NCBI GenBank assembly: GCA_017407755.1
Contig: JAFQVY010000001.1
Span: 124,001-188,000 of the forward strand
Direction of reading: 5' to 3'
DNA: 64,000 nt
Source of the DNA: Clostridia bacterium
GTDB lineage: Bacteria > Bacillota > Clostridia > Oscillospirales > Acutalibacteraceae
A program made the translations under genes and the position numbers. The stretch's first letter is position 1, and each line of letters opens with the position of its first letter. Below the pieces are notes generated by a model. The model did no database searches. It was not told the DNA's origin and saw only the letters and a list, made by a program, of their open reading frames with translations. Positions 9,141 to 19,542 of this stretch are shown here, piece after piece.

Positions 9141-11129
9141 TTAAGCCTCAGCTTCTTCAGAAGCTTCTTCCTCAGCCTCAGGTACAAATGTACCCTTCAT
9201 CATAGCGTCGAAGTCGTCACCGCTCATTTTTTCGTGAGAAATAAGGTAAGCGGCAACCTCGTGAAGCTTATCCATATATTTATTGAGAATATCTTCTGTA
9301 CGCTTGTAGCCCTCAGAAATTATGCGGTGAACCTCACCGTCAATCTTAGCGGCAGTTGCTTCGGAATAATCCTTAACCTGACCCATATCACGGCCGATGA
9401 ACACCTCACCGCCGCTTGCCCCGTAGTTAATGGGGCCTAAGGCCTCGGACATACCGTATTTCATTACCATATTACGGGCAGTTGCAGTTGCTTTTTCAAT
9501 GTCGTTACTTGCACCTGTGGAAATATCGCCAAGCACTAATGCCTCAGCAACACGACCACCTAAGCAAACCACAATATCCTCTTCCATTTCCTTCTTGCTT
9601 CTGTAGGACTTATCCTCAGTGGGAAGGGGCATTGTAAATCCGCCTGCCATACCGCGGGGGATAATGGAAATCTGATGAACAGGGTCCTGAGTTTCACATT
9701 CATAGAAAGCAAGGGCGTGACCTGCCTCATGATAAGCGGTAAGCTTCTTTTCGCGCTCATTCATTACTCTGGACTTTTTCTCGGTACCAACCACAACCTT
9801 GATTGTAGCCTCCTCGACTTCCTCCATAGTAATTGCCTTTTTATTCTTTCTTGCGGCTAAAAGTGCGGCTTCGTTAAGAAGGTTTTCAAGGTCTGCACCT
9901 GTAAAGCCTGCGGTTGTTTTTGCAATTGTTTTAAGTTTAACGTCAGGAGCCAAAGGCTTCTTTCTGGCGTGAACCTTTAAAATAGCCTCTCTGCCGTTAA
10001 TATCGGGATAGCCTACCATAACCTGACGGTCAAATCTGCCGGGACGTAAAAGTGCAGGGTCAAGGATGTCGGGGCGGTTTGTAGCCGCAATAACAATAAC
10101 ACCCTCGTTTGCACCGAAGCCGTCCATTTCAACAAGCATCTGGTTTAAGGTCTGCTCTCTTTCGTCGTGGCCGCCGCCAAGGCCTGTGCCACGCTGTCTG
10201 CCTACTGCATCGATTTCGTCGATAAAGATAATACAGGGAGAGTGCTTTTTAGCGTGTTGGAACAAATCACGAACACGGGAAGCACCTACACCTACAAACA
10301 TTTCTACGAAATCGGAACCTGAAATTGAGAAGAAAGGAACTCCTGCTTCGCCTGCAACTGCACGGGCAAGTAAGGTTTTACCTGTACCGGGAGGGCCTAC
10401 AAGAAGAACGCCCTTGGGAATTTTTGCACCTAAGGAGTTGTATTTTTCGGGGGACTTGAGGAACTCTACAATTTCCTCAAGCTCTTCTTTTTCTTCGTCG
10501 GCACCTGCAACGTCTTCAAAGGTAGTTTTACGCTTTTCGTCAGTCTGGTCTTTAAACTTAGCCTTGCCAAACTGCATTTCTTTGCCGCCAAGACCACCGC
10601 CTGCATTAACCTTCCGCATAATTACAACCCAGAAGATAACACCCACGGCAATGAGCAAAATCATTGGCACAAGCTCTATCCAGATTGAGTAATTCTTTGC
10701 AGGAGTATAGTCATATTCAAGCTCAGCGTCGGGGTTAGCCTCGTTGTAGGCTAAGATGTAATCATTTACATCGTTATAGAAAAGGTCAACGCTGGCTAAG
10801 GTATAGGTAATTTCCTTTAAGCCGTCGTCGTCTTTGTTATTGCCACCGCCAATTGGTCCGAAAATACCCATAATAGGCTGAGTTTCCTCAGTAGCCGCTT
10901 CATCAGCCGAGGCGGTATCGTCAACTACTTTCATATAAAGCTTGCCTGAGCCGACATCAACTGTAAACTCTCTTACCTCTTCATCTCTGAAAAAGCCTAC
11001 GATATCGGAATATTTGTACTCAGGCTCTTTGTTAGAGTTTACAAGCACAACTATGCCGATAATTACCAATATCGGAATCAGCAGGCACACAATCAGCCTT
11101 AAGGCTGAGTTTTTATTGTTATTCTGCAA
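9141..11129 (-). CDS. ftsH: ATP-dependent zinc metalloprotease FtsH
   Basis: Membrane-bound AAA+ protease for membrane-protein and regulator quality control. It has transmembrane segments near residues 10-30 and 150-170 with an extracytoplasmic loop between, a Walker A motif near 248 (GPPGTGKT), the second region of homology, and the zinc site HEAGH near 468. The C-terminus is acidic. It starts with TTG at 11129, supported by AAGGAG about ten bases upstream and by the N-terminal [12 protein letters not shown] leading into the first membrane segment. The 662-residue length is normal. It closes the common Firmicute order tilS-hpt-ftsH. Confidence 0.97.
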   Translation of the reverse strand: MQNNNKNSALRLIVCLLIPILVIIGIVVLVNSNKEPEYKYSDIVGFFRDEEVREFTVDVGSGKLYMKVVDDTASADEAATEETQPIMGIFGPIGGGNNKDDDGLKEITYTLASVDLFYNDVNDYILAYNEANPDAELEYDYTPAKNYSIWIELVPMILLIAVGVIFWVVIMRKVNAGGGLGGKEMQFGKAKFKDQTDEKRKTTFEDVAGADEEKEELEEIVEFLKSPEKYNSLGAKIPKGVLLVGPPGTGKTLLARAVAGEAGVPFFSISGSDFVEMFVGVGASRVRDLFQHAKKHSPCIIFIDEIDAVGRQRGTGLGGGHDEREQTLNQMLVEMDGFGANEGVIVIAATNRPDILDPALLRPGRFDRQVMVGYPDINGREAILKVHARKKPLAPDVKLKTIAKTTAGFTGADLENLLNEAALLAARKNKKAITMEEVEEATIKVVVGTEKKSRVMNEREKKLTAYHEAGHALAFYECETQDPVHQISIIPRGMAGGFTMPLPTEDKSYRSKKEMEEDIVVCLGGRVAEALVLGDISTGASNDIEKATATARNMVMKYGMSEALGPINYGASGGEVFIGRDMGQVKDYSEATAAKIDGEVHRIISEGYKRTEDILNKYMDKLHEVAAYLISHEKMSGDDFDAMMKGTFVPEAEEEASEEAEA

Positions 11130-11171
11130 TTAAATTCACTCCTTAGTGTATTATGTTATTTTAACTCACAA

Positions 11172-11708
11172 TTATGAGTAAACAGACCTTTTAAGTATTC
11201 CCACATAGGGAAGGCTCCGGTAATTTTCAGCATAGTCTAAACCGTAGCCAATAACAAATTCGTCGGGGATTTCTGCACCTACATAGTCCACGGGAATTTC
11301 TACCACACGCCTGTCGGGCTTGCTTAAAAGAGTGCAGATTTTTACGGAGCTTACGCCCTTTGCCGCAAAGTATTTAAGTATAAAGTTAAGGGTGTTGCCG
11401 CTGTCGATAATGTCCTCAACAATAAGCACATCCATACCCTCTACAGGCTGAGAAACGTCTTTAATAAGGTTGACCCTGCCGTTACTCTCAGTGGAAGAGC
11501 CGTAGCTTGAAACCGAGATAAAGTCGATTTTGCAATCAACGGAAAGCTCCTTCATAAGGTCAGCCATAAACACAACACTGCCCTTAAGCAAACCTACCAA
11601 AAGCAGGTTTTTGTCCTTGTAGTCGCGGCTTATTTCGTCGGCTATTCTTTTAACCATAGCCTTAAGCTCCTGTTCATTTATAAGAACCTTTTCACAATCC
11701 TTATGCAT
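11172..11708 (-). CDS. hpt: Hypoxanthine phosphoribosyltransferase
   Basis: Purine salvage: hypoxanthine or guanine plus PRPP gives IMP or GMP. The PRPP-binding motif VLIVEDIIDSGNTL is near residues 96-109, and the conserved substrate loops (LLKGSVVF, DEFVIGYGLDY) are present. Its 178 residues are typical. The start lies 4 bases after the tilS stop, and in Firmicutes this gene usually sits between tilS and ftsH as here. Hpt has been reported to interact with TilS in some Firmicutes. Confidence 0.96.
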   Translation of the reverse strand: MHKDCEKVLINEQELKAMVKRIADEISRDYKDKNLLLVGLLKGSVVFMADLMKELSVDCKIDFISVSSYGSSTESNGRVNLIKDVSQPVEGMDVLIVEDIIDSGNTLNFILKYFAAKGVSSVKICTLLSKPDRRVVEIPVDYVGAEIPDEFVIGYGLDYAENYRSLPYVGILKRSVYS

Positions 11709-11712
11709 AACC

Positions 11713-13026
11713 CTATTCCTCTCTGATTTCTATTAAAATTCCCTTTGAGTTTTCATACCTTCCAAGCTTGGAAACTCCCACACCCTCTGCCCAGAGAATT
11801 TCGCCGTTTAATTCTAAAAGCAAAAGGCTGTCTCTTTGCTCAGAGGGGATTTTAAGCTCGTTTTGAAGCTTTCGCAAATCCTTTGTCAAACCTCTTTTAA
11901 GAAGGGTGAACCTGTCGCCCTGCTCTCTTGTGCGAAACAGAGCATCGAGGCTGATTTTATCACAACCTATACATAAGGTTGATAACTTTTTGTAAACAAT
12001 TTCTTCTTCTGTTAATTCTTTTACGGAATAAATCTTTCCATTAAAGGCGAATTCTGTGTTTTTTTCAAAGGAAACACTTGGTTTTTCGCTCTTATTATCC
12101 TTTATAATTCTCAGCACGCCCTGTTTTATAACCGCGGTATAACCGCCCATCAAAGGCACACTTCCGCCCGCTTTAAGAGCGTTTACAATAAGCTCAATAT
12201 GCCTGTGTTCAAATCCTGCACCCGCATTTTCAAGCAAAAGCTTTATTGCATAGCTTTTTAAAGCAGGCTCCGCATTTTCAAATGCCTTTGCTTTAAAACC
12301 GTATTCAATTTGAGCCTCAGTTAAAAGCTTCTGAGCTTTATTTGTCATAAAAGAATTTACCAAAAGTAAATCCTCTCGAAGCCTTAAAAAATTCTGCTCA
12401 AAGCCCTTGTTTACTTCCTTTAGCACAGGTACCGCCTTATGACGCACCTTGTTGCGGTTGCATATTTCAGGGTTAAAATTGGTGCTGTCGTCTACATATT
12501 CAAGGGAATTTTTAAAAGCATAAGCCTCAATTTCTTCCCTTGTAACGTCTAAAAGAGGGCGAATAATTCTGCCACGCCTGTAAGGAATTGAACAAAGGCC
12601 CGAAAGGGAAGTTCCGCGGGCAATATTTAAAAGAGCAGTTTCTATGCTATCGCTTAAGGTGTGTGCCGTGGCAACAAAAGCGTCGAGGCTCTGTGAAAGT
12701 TCTTCAAAAAACTCATACCTTACACGCCTGCCCACTGCTTCAAAGCCTTCACCGCTTTCTTTAGAAAGCTTGTTAACATCTACACTTTTAACAAAAAGCT
12801 CTACGCCATTTTTTTTGCAAAGGCTTCTTACAAAGGCTTCGTCACGCTGTGACTCTTCGCCTCTCAGGTTATGGTTAACGTGAGCGGCAAAAACCTTTAA
12901 GTCAAGCTTAAGAAGCACATCTAAAAGCACCGCTGAGTCAGCACCGCCTGAAAGTGCCACAATAACCCTGTCACCTTTATTTAGCAGGTTATGGGTTTTG
13001 ATTGTATGTAAAACCTTACTGTTCAC
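11713..13026 (-). CDS. tilS: tRNA(Ile)-lysidine synthetase
   Basis: Converts C34 of tRNA-Ile(CAU) to lysidine so that it reads AUA, using ATP and lysine. The PP-loop SGGADS is at about residues 26-31. The N-terminal ATP pyrophosphatase domain is followed by the TilS middle and C-terminal domains; 437 residues is normal. It overlaps the end of dnaB by 11 bases. Its presence matters here because AUA is used as a sense codon and, apparently, as one start codon in the window. Confidence 0.95.
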   Translation of the reverse strand: MNSKVLHTIKTHNLLNKGDRVIVALSGGADSAVLLDVLLKLDLKVFAAHVNHNLRGEESQRDEAFVRSLCKKNGVELFVKSVDVNKLSKESGEGFEAVGRRVRYEFFEELSQSLDAFVATAHTLSDSIETALLNIARGTSLSGLCSIPYRRGRIIRPLLDVTREEIEAYAFKNSLEYVDDSTNFNPEICNRNKVRHKAVPVLKEVNKGFEQNFLRLREDLLLVNSFMTNKAQKLLTEAQIEYGFKAKAFENAEPALKSYAIKLLLENAGAGFEHRHIELIVNALKAGGSVPLMGGYTAVIKQGVLRIIKDNKSEKPSVSFEKNTEFAFNGKIYSVKELTEEEIVYKKLSTLCIGCDKISLDALFRTREQGDRFTLLKRGLTKDLRKLQNELKIPSEQRDSLLLLELNGEILWAEGVGVSKLGRYENSKGILIEIREE

Positions 13027-14392
13027 GGCTAAGCTCCGGTGAGGTAAACCTCATAAATTCGCCCTGCCAGTGCAGTTTAACGGTACCTGTTTCGCCGTGG
13101 CGGTTTTTGGCAATAAGGCACTCGGCAGAGTTTTGGTCAATTTCAGAATTGTCGCCGCCGATTACCTTGTTTTTGTCGTAGTAAGCCTCTCTGTAAAGAA
13201 AGAGGATAATGTCGGCGTCCTGTTCAATAGAACCTGAATCTCTGAGGTCGGAAATCTGAGGACGGTGGTCTTCGGCACGCTTTTCGCTGGCACGTGAAAG
13301 CTGTGAAAGACAGATAACAGGCACCGCAAGCTCCTTTGCCAGAATCTTAAGGTTTCGGGTGATTTCCGAAATTTCCTGAACTCGGTTATCGGTGTGTCTT
13401 CCTGTTGTCATAAGCTGTAAATAGTCGATAACCACCAAATCTATATTTTTAAGGCGTCTGAGCTTCGCCTTCATAGCAGGCACGCTGATACCCGGTGTGT
13501 CGTCAAGATACAAGTCGCACTTGGAAAGCACATCTCCGGCAGAAATAATTCTCTGCCACTCTGCATCGTCAAGCTTGCCTGTTCTGAGTTTTGTACCGCC
13601 TACCAAGGCTTCTGACGAAAGCAAACGTGAAGCCAGCTGGTCTTTGGTCATTTCCAAAGAGAAAAAGGCAACGGTTTTATTTGATTTTAAAGCAACGTTT
13701 CTTGCAATGTTAAGTGCAAATGAGGTTTTACCCATACCGGGACGAGCCGCAAGAATAACAAGGTCGCTTCGGTTAAGACCTGTGGTAATGCGGTCGATTT
13801 CTCCAATGCCCGAAGGAATGGGCTTTAAGGCTTCGTCGTCTTTGTTAAGAGAATCAAGTCGGTCAAAGGTTTTTAAGATTACCTCGTCAATACGCTGAAG
13901 GCCCTGAATACTTTTGCCGCGGCGAATATCAAAAATCATCTGCTCTGCAGAATCCACCAAAAGGTCAGCCTCAAGCTCGTTTGCAGAGGTTTCGTCCATA
14001 ATCCGCCTTGCGGCGTGCATAAGCTGGCGTTTGTCGTAATTGTCACGGACAAGCTTAGCATAAATCTCTACATTGGAAATAGAAGGGCAGTTTTCAACCA
14101 AAGCCGCCAGATATGTTTTGCCCTCAGTAGGGTCAAAGTTCTTTTCGTGCTTAAGCTCCTCGTAAAGAGTAACAAAGTCGATAGAAAGACCCTGAGTAAA
14201 CATAGAAAGCATAGTTGAATAAATCATTCTATGCATAGACAGATGGAAGAAATCGGGCTTGGTCAAAATCTCGGCAATTCTGCCAAAGCATTCCGGCTCG
14301 TAAATAATCGCACCCAGAACCGCCTGCTCTGCTTCGGGACTATAGGGAAGGCTTAAGCCGTCATATTCGGTTTTGACAATATTATTTGCCAT
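13016..14392 (-). CDS. dnaB: Replicative DNA helicase DnaB
   Basis: Hexameric fork helicase. It has the N-terminal DnaB domain (opening with LPYSPEAEQAVLGAII) and a RecA-like C-terminal domain with Walker A ARPGMGKTSF, Walker B (LVVIDYLQLM) and the SRASEKRAEDHRP stretch. No intein is present. The 458-residue length is usual. It follows rplI by about 24 bases, an arrangement (rplI-dnaB) common in Firmicutes. Confidence 0.97.
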   Translation of the reverse strand: MANNIVKTEYDGLSLPYSPEAEQAVLGAIIYEPECFGRIAEILTKPDFFHLSMHRMIYSTMLSMFTQGLSIDFVTLYEELKHEKNFDPTEGKTYLAALVENCPSISNVEIYAKLVRDNYDKRQLMHAARRIMDETSANELEADLLVDSAEQMIFDIRRGKSIQGLQRIDEVILKTFDRLDSLNKDDEALKPIPSGIGEIDRITTGLNRSDLVILAARPGMGKTSFALNIARNVALKSNKTVAFFSLEMTKDQLASRLLSSEALVGGTKLRTGKLDDAEWQRIISAGDVLSKCDLYLDDTPGISVPAMKAKLRRLKNIDLVVIDYLQLMTTGRHTDNRVQEISEITRNLKILAKELAVPVICLSQLSRASEKRAEDHRPQISDLRDSGSIEQDADIILFLYREAYYDKNKVIGGDNSEIDQNSAECLIAKNRHGETGTVKLHWQGEFMRFTSPELSREQ

Positions 14393-14416
14393 TTTAATTC
14401 GTCCTTTTAAAAAAAT

Positions 14417-14860
14417 TTAAAGTGCTTCTACCTCAACTGTAAGCTGGGCAGAAATGCCCGAATAAAGCTTAACCTCAGCCTTAAAGGAGCCTACAGACTT
14501 AATATCGCTCATAACGATTTTACGCTTGTCAATGTCAAGTGAAAACTTTTTCTTAATCTCGCCGCTTACTTCCTTAGAAGTGATACTGCCGAAAAGCTTG
14601 CTTCCCTGACCTGCCTTTGCCTTTATAAGCACGCTTTTGCCGTCGAGCTTTTCTTTAGCGGCATTGGCGGCGGCAATTTCTTGCTCTGTCTTGTACTTTT
14701 TAGAGTTCTCGGCGTTTTTGAACTCGTTCATAACCTGATTGTTAACTTCCTTTGCAATGCCCTTGGGAATTAAAAAATTCCTTGCATAGCCGTCAGAGGC
14801 GTTAACCATTTCGCCTTTTTTGCCTAAGGACTTAACGTCCTGTAATAAAACCAGTTTCAT
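14417..14860 (-). CDS. rplI: 50S ribosomal protein L9
   Basis: The N-terminal domain opens [19 protein letters not shown] and carries the [11 protein letters not shown] signature, followed by the long connecting helix and the C-terminal RNA-binding domain; 147 residues. It lies between gdpP and dnaB on the minus strand, the conserved Firmicute order, and has GGAGG ahead of the ATG. Confidence 0.97.
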   Translation of the reverse strand: MKLVLLQDVKSLGKKGEMVNASDGYARNFLIPKGIAKEVNNQVMNEFKNAENSKKYKTEQEIAAANAAKEKLDGKSVLIKAKAGQGSKLFGSITSKEVSGEIKKKFSLDIDKRKIVMSDIKSVGSFKAEVKLYSGISAQLTVEVEAL

Positions 14861-14879
14861 ATATATTTACCTCCAGTAA

Positions 14880-16811
14880 TTACTCGTCTATAGCCTCAAT
14901 AAGCTTTGAAACCGCTTCTTCAAAGTTGCTTTCTCTAAGCTGAGCCGCCGCCATTGTGTGGTGTCCGCCGCCGCCTAAAGCCTCCATAACAACCTGAACA
15001 TTTCTTTTGCCAAAGCTTCGTGCCGAAATATTGATTGTGCCCTCATCTGACCTGTATATAACAAAGGAAGCGGTAACACCCTTAATAAGCAAGAGCTCAT
15101 CTGCAGCCTTTGCCGCCAGAAGTCTGACGTCGTCAATCTTGTCCTTTACAAGGACAATGGCACATTCCTTATAGATTTTTGCATTTGAAATAAGCTGATA
15201 TTTATTTACGTAATTTTCAATAGTATCTGCAAAATGTTGGCGTACCGCAACGGTGTCGGCACCCTTTTTGCGAAGATATGCCGCTGTTTCAAAAGCGGCT
15301 GAGCCTGCATTGATAACAAAATTCTTGGTGTCAAGAATAATACCCGAAAGCAACGCCTCTGCCTCAGGCTTGCCTAAAATCTCGCCCTCGAAATTGTCAA
15401 TAATACTTGTGCAAAGCTCAGATGCCGAGGAAGCACCCGACTCATTTAAAAATACCACCGCATTCTGAATATGGTCAACCTGACGGCGGTGGTGGTCAAT
15501 AACAATAACCGAACCGCACTGCTCGTAAAGGCGTTTGTCCTCAAGCATAGAAACCGTCTGGGTATCAACAACAATCAGCAGGGTTTTTGAAGTCATCTGA
15601 GGAAGCACCTGCTCGACACTTACGAAAATCCCCTCACCACGCTCACGGGTGTATTTGTCAATAAGACTTTTCGCCATCGAGGTTTCATAGTTTAGTGCAA
15701 TGCATGCCTTTTTGCCCAATGCCCGTGTCACTGCCCTGTACATACCGATTGAAGCACCTATTGAGTCAAGGTCAGAGAATTTGTGGCCTGTAATAACCAC
15801 CTTGTCGCACTCGTTAACGGCATTTGCCACTGAGTCGGCAATCATACGGGTTCTTACCTTTGTCTGCTTTTCAACGCCTACGGACTTACCGCCGTAGAAG
15901 TCAAAGTCCTTGCCTGTGGCAATTGCCACCTGGTCTCCGCCTCTGCCCAGTGCCATATCAAGGGCACGCTTGGCAGATGACTGACTTTTTCTTAAGGTTT
16001 TCTCGCCTCTGCCGATACCGATTGAAACAGTAGCCTCAATCTCACCCATTTTGATTTCACGGATTTTATCAAGAATATCAAACTTTCGCTCGGTAATCTT
16101 TTTAAGCTCACGCTCTTCAAAAACAATCATATAACGGTTGCCTGCAAGCTTGCGGTAAAGGGCGTTAAAATCCGCCGCCCATTTCTGCAAAGCGTCTTCA
16201 ACCTGCAATACAATATGGGCACTTTCTTCTTCAAACTCGTCAATAAAAAGCTCGCGGTTGTCAAAAACCACCATGGCCACCGACTGACGGCTTGCCTTAT
16301 ATTCGGCATCTACCTTTTTATAGTAGGTGTCGTCAAAGAAGTAAAGCACCACACCTGTGCCTGTTTCGGCACCAAAGGCTGTGTAAAGCTTGTCGCCGTA
16401 TTTAACCGAAGTGCCATCATTTTTTACAATATCCGAAACCTCGGCTGACAAAAACTTATAGTCAATATGTACCCCCAAGAGACTTTCCTCAGGGCAGAAA
16501 AGCTTTTTGAAAGCAGAGTTATAAAACACCAGCTCCTGCTCCGAATTAAGCACGGCAACAGGGAACTTCAGCTTGTCGCTGAAGGCAGTATCTGCATTTT
16601 TGATGTTTTTAACAGAATTTCTTACAGAAAACTGAACATAACGTGCAAACAAAAAGTAAAGAACAATAGCCGCAATTACCGCCGCCAAAGCAATGGCACC
16701 CTGAATAAAAAACAGAGTTAAATCGTAAAAGGCGGCAGGAATTGCCAAAATCATCATAGCCACCGCAAACAGTACCAGATAAGGCACTGTATGGGCAAAT
16801 TTATTTTTCAT
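14880..16811 (-). CDS. gdpP: Cyclic-di-AMP phosphodiesterase GdpP (DHH family)
   Basis: Hydrolyses c-di-AMP to pApA and so influences potassium balance, wall stress and beta-lactam tolerance. It has two N-terminal membrane segments (about residues 10-55), a PAS-like region (~90-150), a degenerate GGDEF domain (~170-300), then DHH motifs (SDLDSIGAS, VVDTQ, DHHRRQ) and a C-terminal DHHA1 domain with GGGGHHTMAA. The 643-residue architecture matches GdpP/YybT. It sits between the RNase J gene and rplI. Confidence 0.95.
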   Translation of the reverse strand: MKNKFAHTVPYLVLFAVAMMILAIPAAFYDLTLFFIQGAIALAAVIAAIVLYFLFARYVQFSVRNSVKNIKNADTAFSDKLKFPVAVLNSEQELVFYNSAFKKLFCPEESLLGVHIDYKFLSAEVSDIVKNDGTSVKYGDKLYTAFGAETGTGVVLYFFDDTYYKKVDAEYKASRQSVAMVVFDNRELFIDEFEEESAHIVLQVEDALQKWAADFNALYRKLAGNRYMIVFEERELKKITERKFDILDKIREIKMGEIEATVSIGIGRGEKTLRKSQSSAKRALDMALGRGGDQVAIATGKDFDFYGGKSVGVEKQTKVRTRMIADSVANAVNECDKVVITGHKFSDLDSIGASIGMYRAVTRALGKKACIALNYETSMAKSLIDKYTRERGEGIFVSVEQVLPQMTSKTLLIVVDTQTVSMLEDKRLYEQCGSVIVIDHHRRQVDHIQNAVVFLNESGASSASELCTSIIDNFEGEILGKPEAEALLSGIILDTKNFVINAGSAAFETAAYLRKKGADTVAVRQHFADTIENYVNKYQLISNAKIYKECAIVLVKDKIDDVRLLAAKAADELLLIKGVTASFVIYRSDEGTINISARSFGKRNVQVVMEALGGGGHHTMAAAQLRESNFEEAVSKLIEAIDE

Positions 16812-16833
16812 AACCTCACACCCTTAAAGGCAA

Positions 16834-18801
16834 TTAAACTTCCATTAAAATAGGTAAAATCATAGGATATCTGCCTGTTTTCTGGCTTATAAGCTGAGAA
16901 ACTCCGTCTTTTACCCTGTTTTTAATTGTACCCCATTCCTGAATACGCCTGTCGGCACAGTCCTCTAAAATTGAAAGAGAAAGCTTTCTCACTTCGTCCA
17001 TAAGGCCCTCGCTTTCCTTAACGTAAACAAAGCCGCGGGATACAACATCAGGTCCGCTTACAACGTGGCCGTCGTAAACGTCAAGAGAGGCAACAATGGT
17101 AATAAGTCCGTCCTGACCCAAGTGCTTTCTGTCGCGAAGAACAATGCTTCCAACGTCGCCTACACCTAAGCCGTCAACAAACACCTGCCCCGCGGGAACA
17201 GACTGAACCTCTTTGATATACTTTTCGTGAAGCTCAACACATTTGCCGATGTCGCCGATATAAATATTTTCCTTGGGAGTACCCATTGCCACGGCAATTT
17301 CTTTGTGTTTTCTTAAGTGCTTCTGCTCACCGTGAACAGGGATAAAGTACTTTGGCTTTGTCAAAGCCTGAATAATCTTAAGCTCCTCCTGACAGGCGTG
17401 GCCCGAAACGTGAACCTCGTACATTGACTCGTAAATAACCTTACAGCCTCTTTTAAGAAGCTCGTCAACAAGGTTGCCTACAGTTCTCTCGTTGCCCGGA
17501 ATGGGATTAGCCGAAATTATAATAAAGTCGCCTTCGCCCACACTTACCTTTCTGTGGTCAGAATAAGCCATTCGGCTTAAAGCCGACATAGGCTCGCCCT
17601 GACTGCCTGTGGTAATAAGCACAATCTCGCCCTGAGTATAGCGGTTGAGCATATCAATATTAATTAAAATTCCTTCGGGAATATCAAGATAGCCAAGCTC
17701 GCTTGCAACGCTCATATTATTAAGCATACTTCTGCCCGAGAAAGCCACCTTTCTGCCGTATTTGTGGGCACAGTTTATAATCTGCTGAACACGGCTTACG
17801 TTTGAGGCAAAGGTAGCAATAATAATACGCTTGCCCTCAGCCTCTTTGAAAAGGCTGTCAAAGCTTGCCATAACGTTGGTTTCAGAGGGGGTGTTGCCTG
17901 CACGGGAGGCATTGGTACTGTCTGCCATAAGGCACAAAACCCCTTCGTCGCCAAGACGGGCAAAGGCATTTAAATCTATTGGACTTCCCTCTGTAGGGGT
18001 ATAATCCACCTTGAAGTCACCTGTGTGCACAACAGTGCCTGCAGGCGTATGCAAAGCAATTGCCAGAGAATCGGGGATTGAATGGTTAACGTGGATAAAC
18101 TCAATCTCAAAAGAGCCTAATTTCACCTTCTGCCCTGCCTTAACCTCTCTTAAATCGGGGTTTTTAGGCAGCGAGTGCTCTCTTAACTTGTTGCCGATAA
18201 GGCCGATTGACAATGGAGACGAATAAATCGGTGCCGAAACCTTGCCCAAAAGATAAGGCAGACCTCCGATATGGTCTTCGTGGGCATGAGTAATAATAAT
18301 ACCCTTGAGCCTTTCTTTATTCTGCTCAACATAGGTAAAGTCGGGAATAACAAGGTCAACACCCAACATATCGCCGTCGGGGAATGCCATACCGCAATCC
18401 ACCAATACCATATCGCCCTCACACTCAAAAAGGGTCATATTCTTGCCGATTTCGTTAAGTCCGCCTAAAAATGCAACCCTTAGTGCAGGCTTTGTTTTCT
18501 CTATAAATTCATCAGAAAACTTCTTTTTGCCCTCGTTTTTGTTGTAGGTCTTTTTATACACAGGCTTTTTTTGAGTCTTAGGGGCTTTTTTACCCTGCAT
18601 ACTGTAGCCTAAAAAATCACTTCCGTCGGTAGAAAGAAATTCGTCCTCAGGCTTTAAGCTTACATTTTGGGGTTTTGTCGGCTTTTTAGGCTTATATGAC
18701 TTTGCACCCTGCTTTTTGCCGCCCTGTTTTTTGCCGTTCTTAGGGCTTTGCTGAGGCTTTTTCTTGCTTTTATAATTTGATTCATTTGTATTATTGCTCA
18801 C
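16834..18801 (-). CDS. rnjA: Ribonuclease J with a Lys-rich N-terminal extension
   Basis: A beta-CASP metallo-beta-lactamase with 5'-3' exo- and endonuclease activity in mRNA decay and rRNA maturation. The metal-binding motif HAHEDHIGG and the downstream beta-CASP and C-terminal domains are complete. The 655-residue protein is about 100 residues longer than B. subtilis RNase J1. The extra is a low-complexity Lys/Pro/Gln N-terminus (repeated KKQGGKKQGAK-type runs), probably disordered and RNA-binding. It is the first gene of the minus-strand series through ftsH and has its own promoter at 18907-18935. Confidence 0.93.
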   Translation of the reverse strand: MSNNTNESNYKSKKKPQQSPKNGKKQGGKKQGAKSYKPKKPTKPQNVSLKPEDEFLSTDGSDFLGYSMQGKKAPKTQKKPVYKKTYNKNEGKKKFSDEFIEKTKPALRVAFLGGLNEIGKNMTLFECEGDMVLVDCGMAFPDGDMLGVDLVIPDFTYVEQNKERLKGIIITHAHEDHIGGLPYLLGKVSAPIYSSPLSIGLIGNKLREHSLPKNPDLREVKAGQKVKLGSFEIEFIHVNHSIPDSLAIALHTPAGTVVHTGDFKVDYTPTEGSPIDLNAFARLGDEGVLCLMADSTNASRAGNTPSETNVMASFDSLFKEAEGKRIIIATFASNVSRVQQIINCAHKYGRKVAFSGRSMLNNMSVASELGYLDIPEGILINIDMLNRYTQGEIVLITTGSQGEPMSALSRMAYSDHRKVSVGEGDFIIISANPIPGNERTVGNLVDELLKRGCKVIYESMYEVHVSGHACQEELKIIQALTKPKYFIPVHGEQKHLRKHKEIAVAMGTPKENIYIGDIGKCVELHEKYIKEVQSVPAGQVFVDGLGVGDVGSIVLRDRKHLGQDGLITIVASLDVYDGHVVSGPDVVSRGFVYVKESEGLMDEVRKLSLSILEDCADRRIQEWGTIKNRVKDGVSQLISQKTGRYPMILPILMEV

Positions 18802-18906
18802 AATTTTCCTCCGTTTTCTTCATTAAAATATGTAAATATATTGTGTTGCCTTGCCCGCCGCAGCCGAAATCAAGACATAATTTCCGAATTTAACTATACA
18901 TTATAT

Positions 18907-18935
18907 ATTTTACCTTTTCCTTTTTGCTATGTCAA
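18907..18935 (-). promoter_or_regulatory. Sigma-A type promoter for the RNase J gene
   Basis: On the minus strand: -35 TTGACA (18930-18935), 17-base spacer, -10 TAAAAT (18907-18912), about 105 bases before the rnjA ATG. The rest of the 290-base divergent gap up to rnhA holds the rnhA promoter and AT-rich leader only. Confidence 0.7.
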
Positions 18936-19027
18936 GTAAACAAGGCACATTTCTACTATAGGCTTTAAGTTTATTTATTATACATAAACCTTGCCAAAAT
19001 CACCTTTAAAAAAACCGCAAATAAATG

Positions 19028-19055
19028 TTGCAAATAAGCATTTTGGTGTTATAAT
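19028..19055 (+). promoter_or_regulatory. Sigma-A type promoter for rnhA-nifS-nifU
   Basis: TTGCAA at 19028-19033, 16-base spacer, TATAAT at 19050-19055, about 35 bases before the rnhA start. It is followed by GGGAGGTG as ribosome-binding site. Confidence 0.7.
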
Positions 19056-19090
19056 ATAGGTTGGTATATTTTGATGGGAGGTGAAGTCTC

Positions 19091-19525
19091 TTGAAAAAGG
19101 TGGATATTTATACCGACGGCGCCTGCTCCGGCAACCCCGGCCCCGGCGGGTGGGGTTCTATTCTTTGCTACAATGGCGTTGAAAAAGAAATTTCAGGAGG
19201 CGAGCCTCATACAACCAACAACCGAATGGAGCTTATGGCAGTAATAAGTGCTCTTGAGCTGCTTAAAGAGCCCTGTGAAGTTACCCTTTTTAGCGACAGC
19301 CAGTATGTATGCAATGCAATAGAGCGTGGCTGGGCAAAAAAATGGCGGTCACAAAACTGGATGCGCACAAAAAAAGACAAAGCCCTAAACCCCGATTTAT
19401 GGGCAAGGCTTCTTGACCTTTGCGATATTCACAAGGTAGAGGTTGTCTGGGTAAAGGGACATAATAATCACCCTATGAACGAAAGATGCGACAGGCTTGC
19501 TGTTGCGGCTTCGCAGAATCAATAA
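19091..19525 (+). CDS. rnhA: Ribonuclease HI
   Basis: Degrades the RNA strand of RNA-DNA hybrids. The catalytic acidic residues are visible: Asp in [14 protein letters not shown] (near residue 8), Glu in NNRMELMA (~47), Asp in FSDSQYV (~69), and Asp in NERCDRLA near the C-terminus. At 144 residues it is a single-domain bacterial RNase HI. It begins with TTG, supported by GGGAGGTG upstream and the N-terminal match. It ends about 17 bases before nifS. Confidence 0.95.
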   Translation: MKKVDIYTDGACSGNPGPGGWGSILCYNGVEKEISGGEPHTTNNRMELMAVISALELLKEPCEVTLFSDSQYVCNAIERGWAKKWRSQNWMRTKKDKALNPDLWARLLDLCDIHKVEVVWVKGHNNHPMNERCDRLAVAASQNQ

Positions 19526-19542
19526 AGGAGACAACAATATAT

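Noticed and set aside
10066..10692. A 208-codon frame opposite ftsH
   Set aside because: It is a shadow of a well-conserved gene; Ser/Pro-rich composition is typical of antisense frames.
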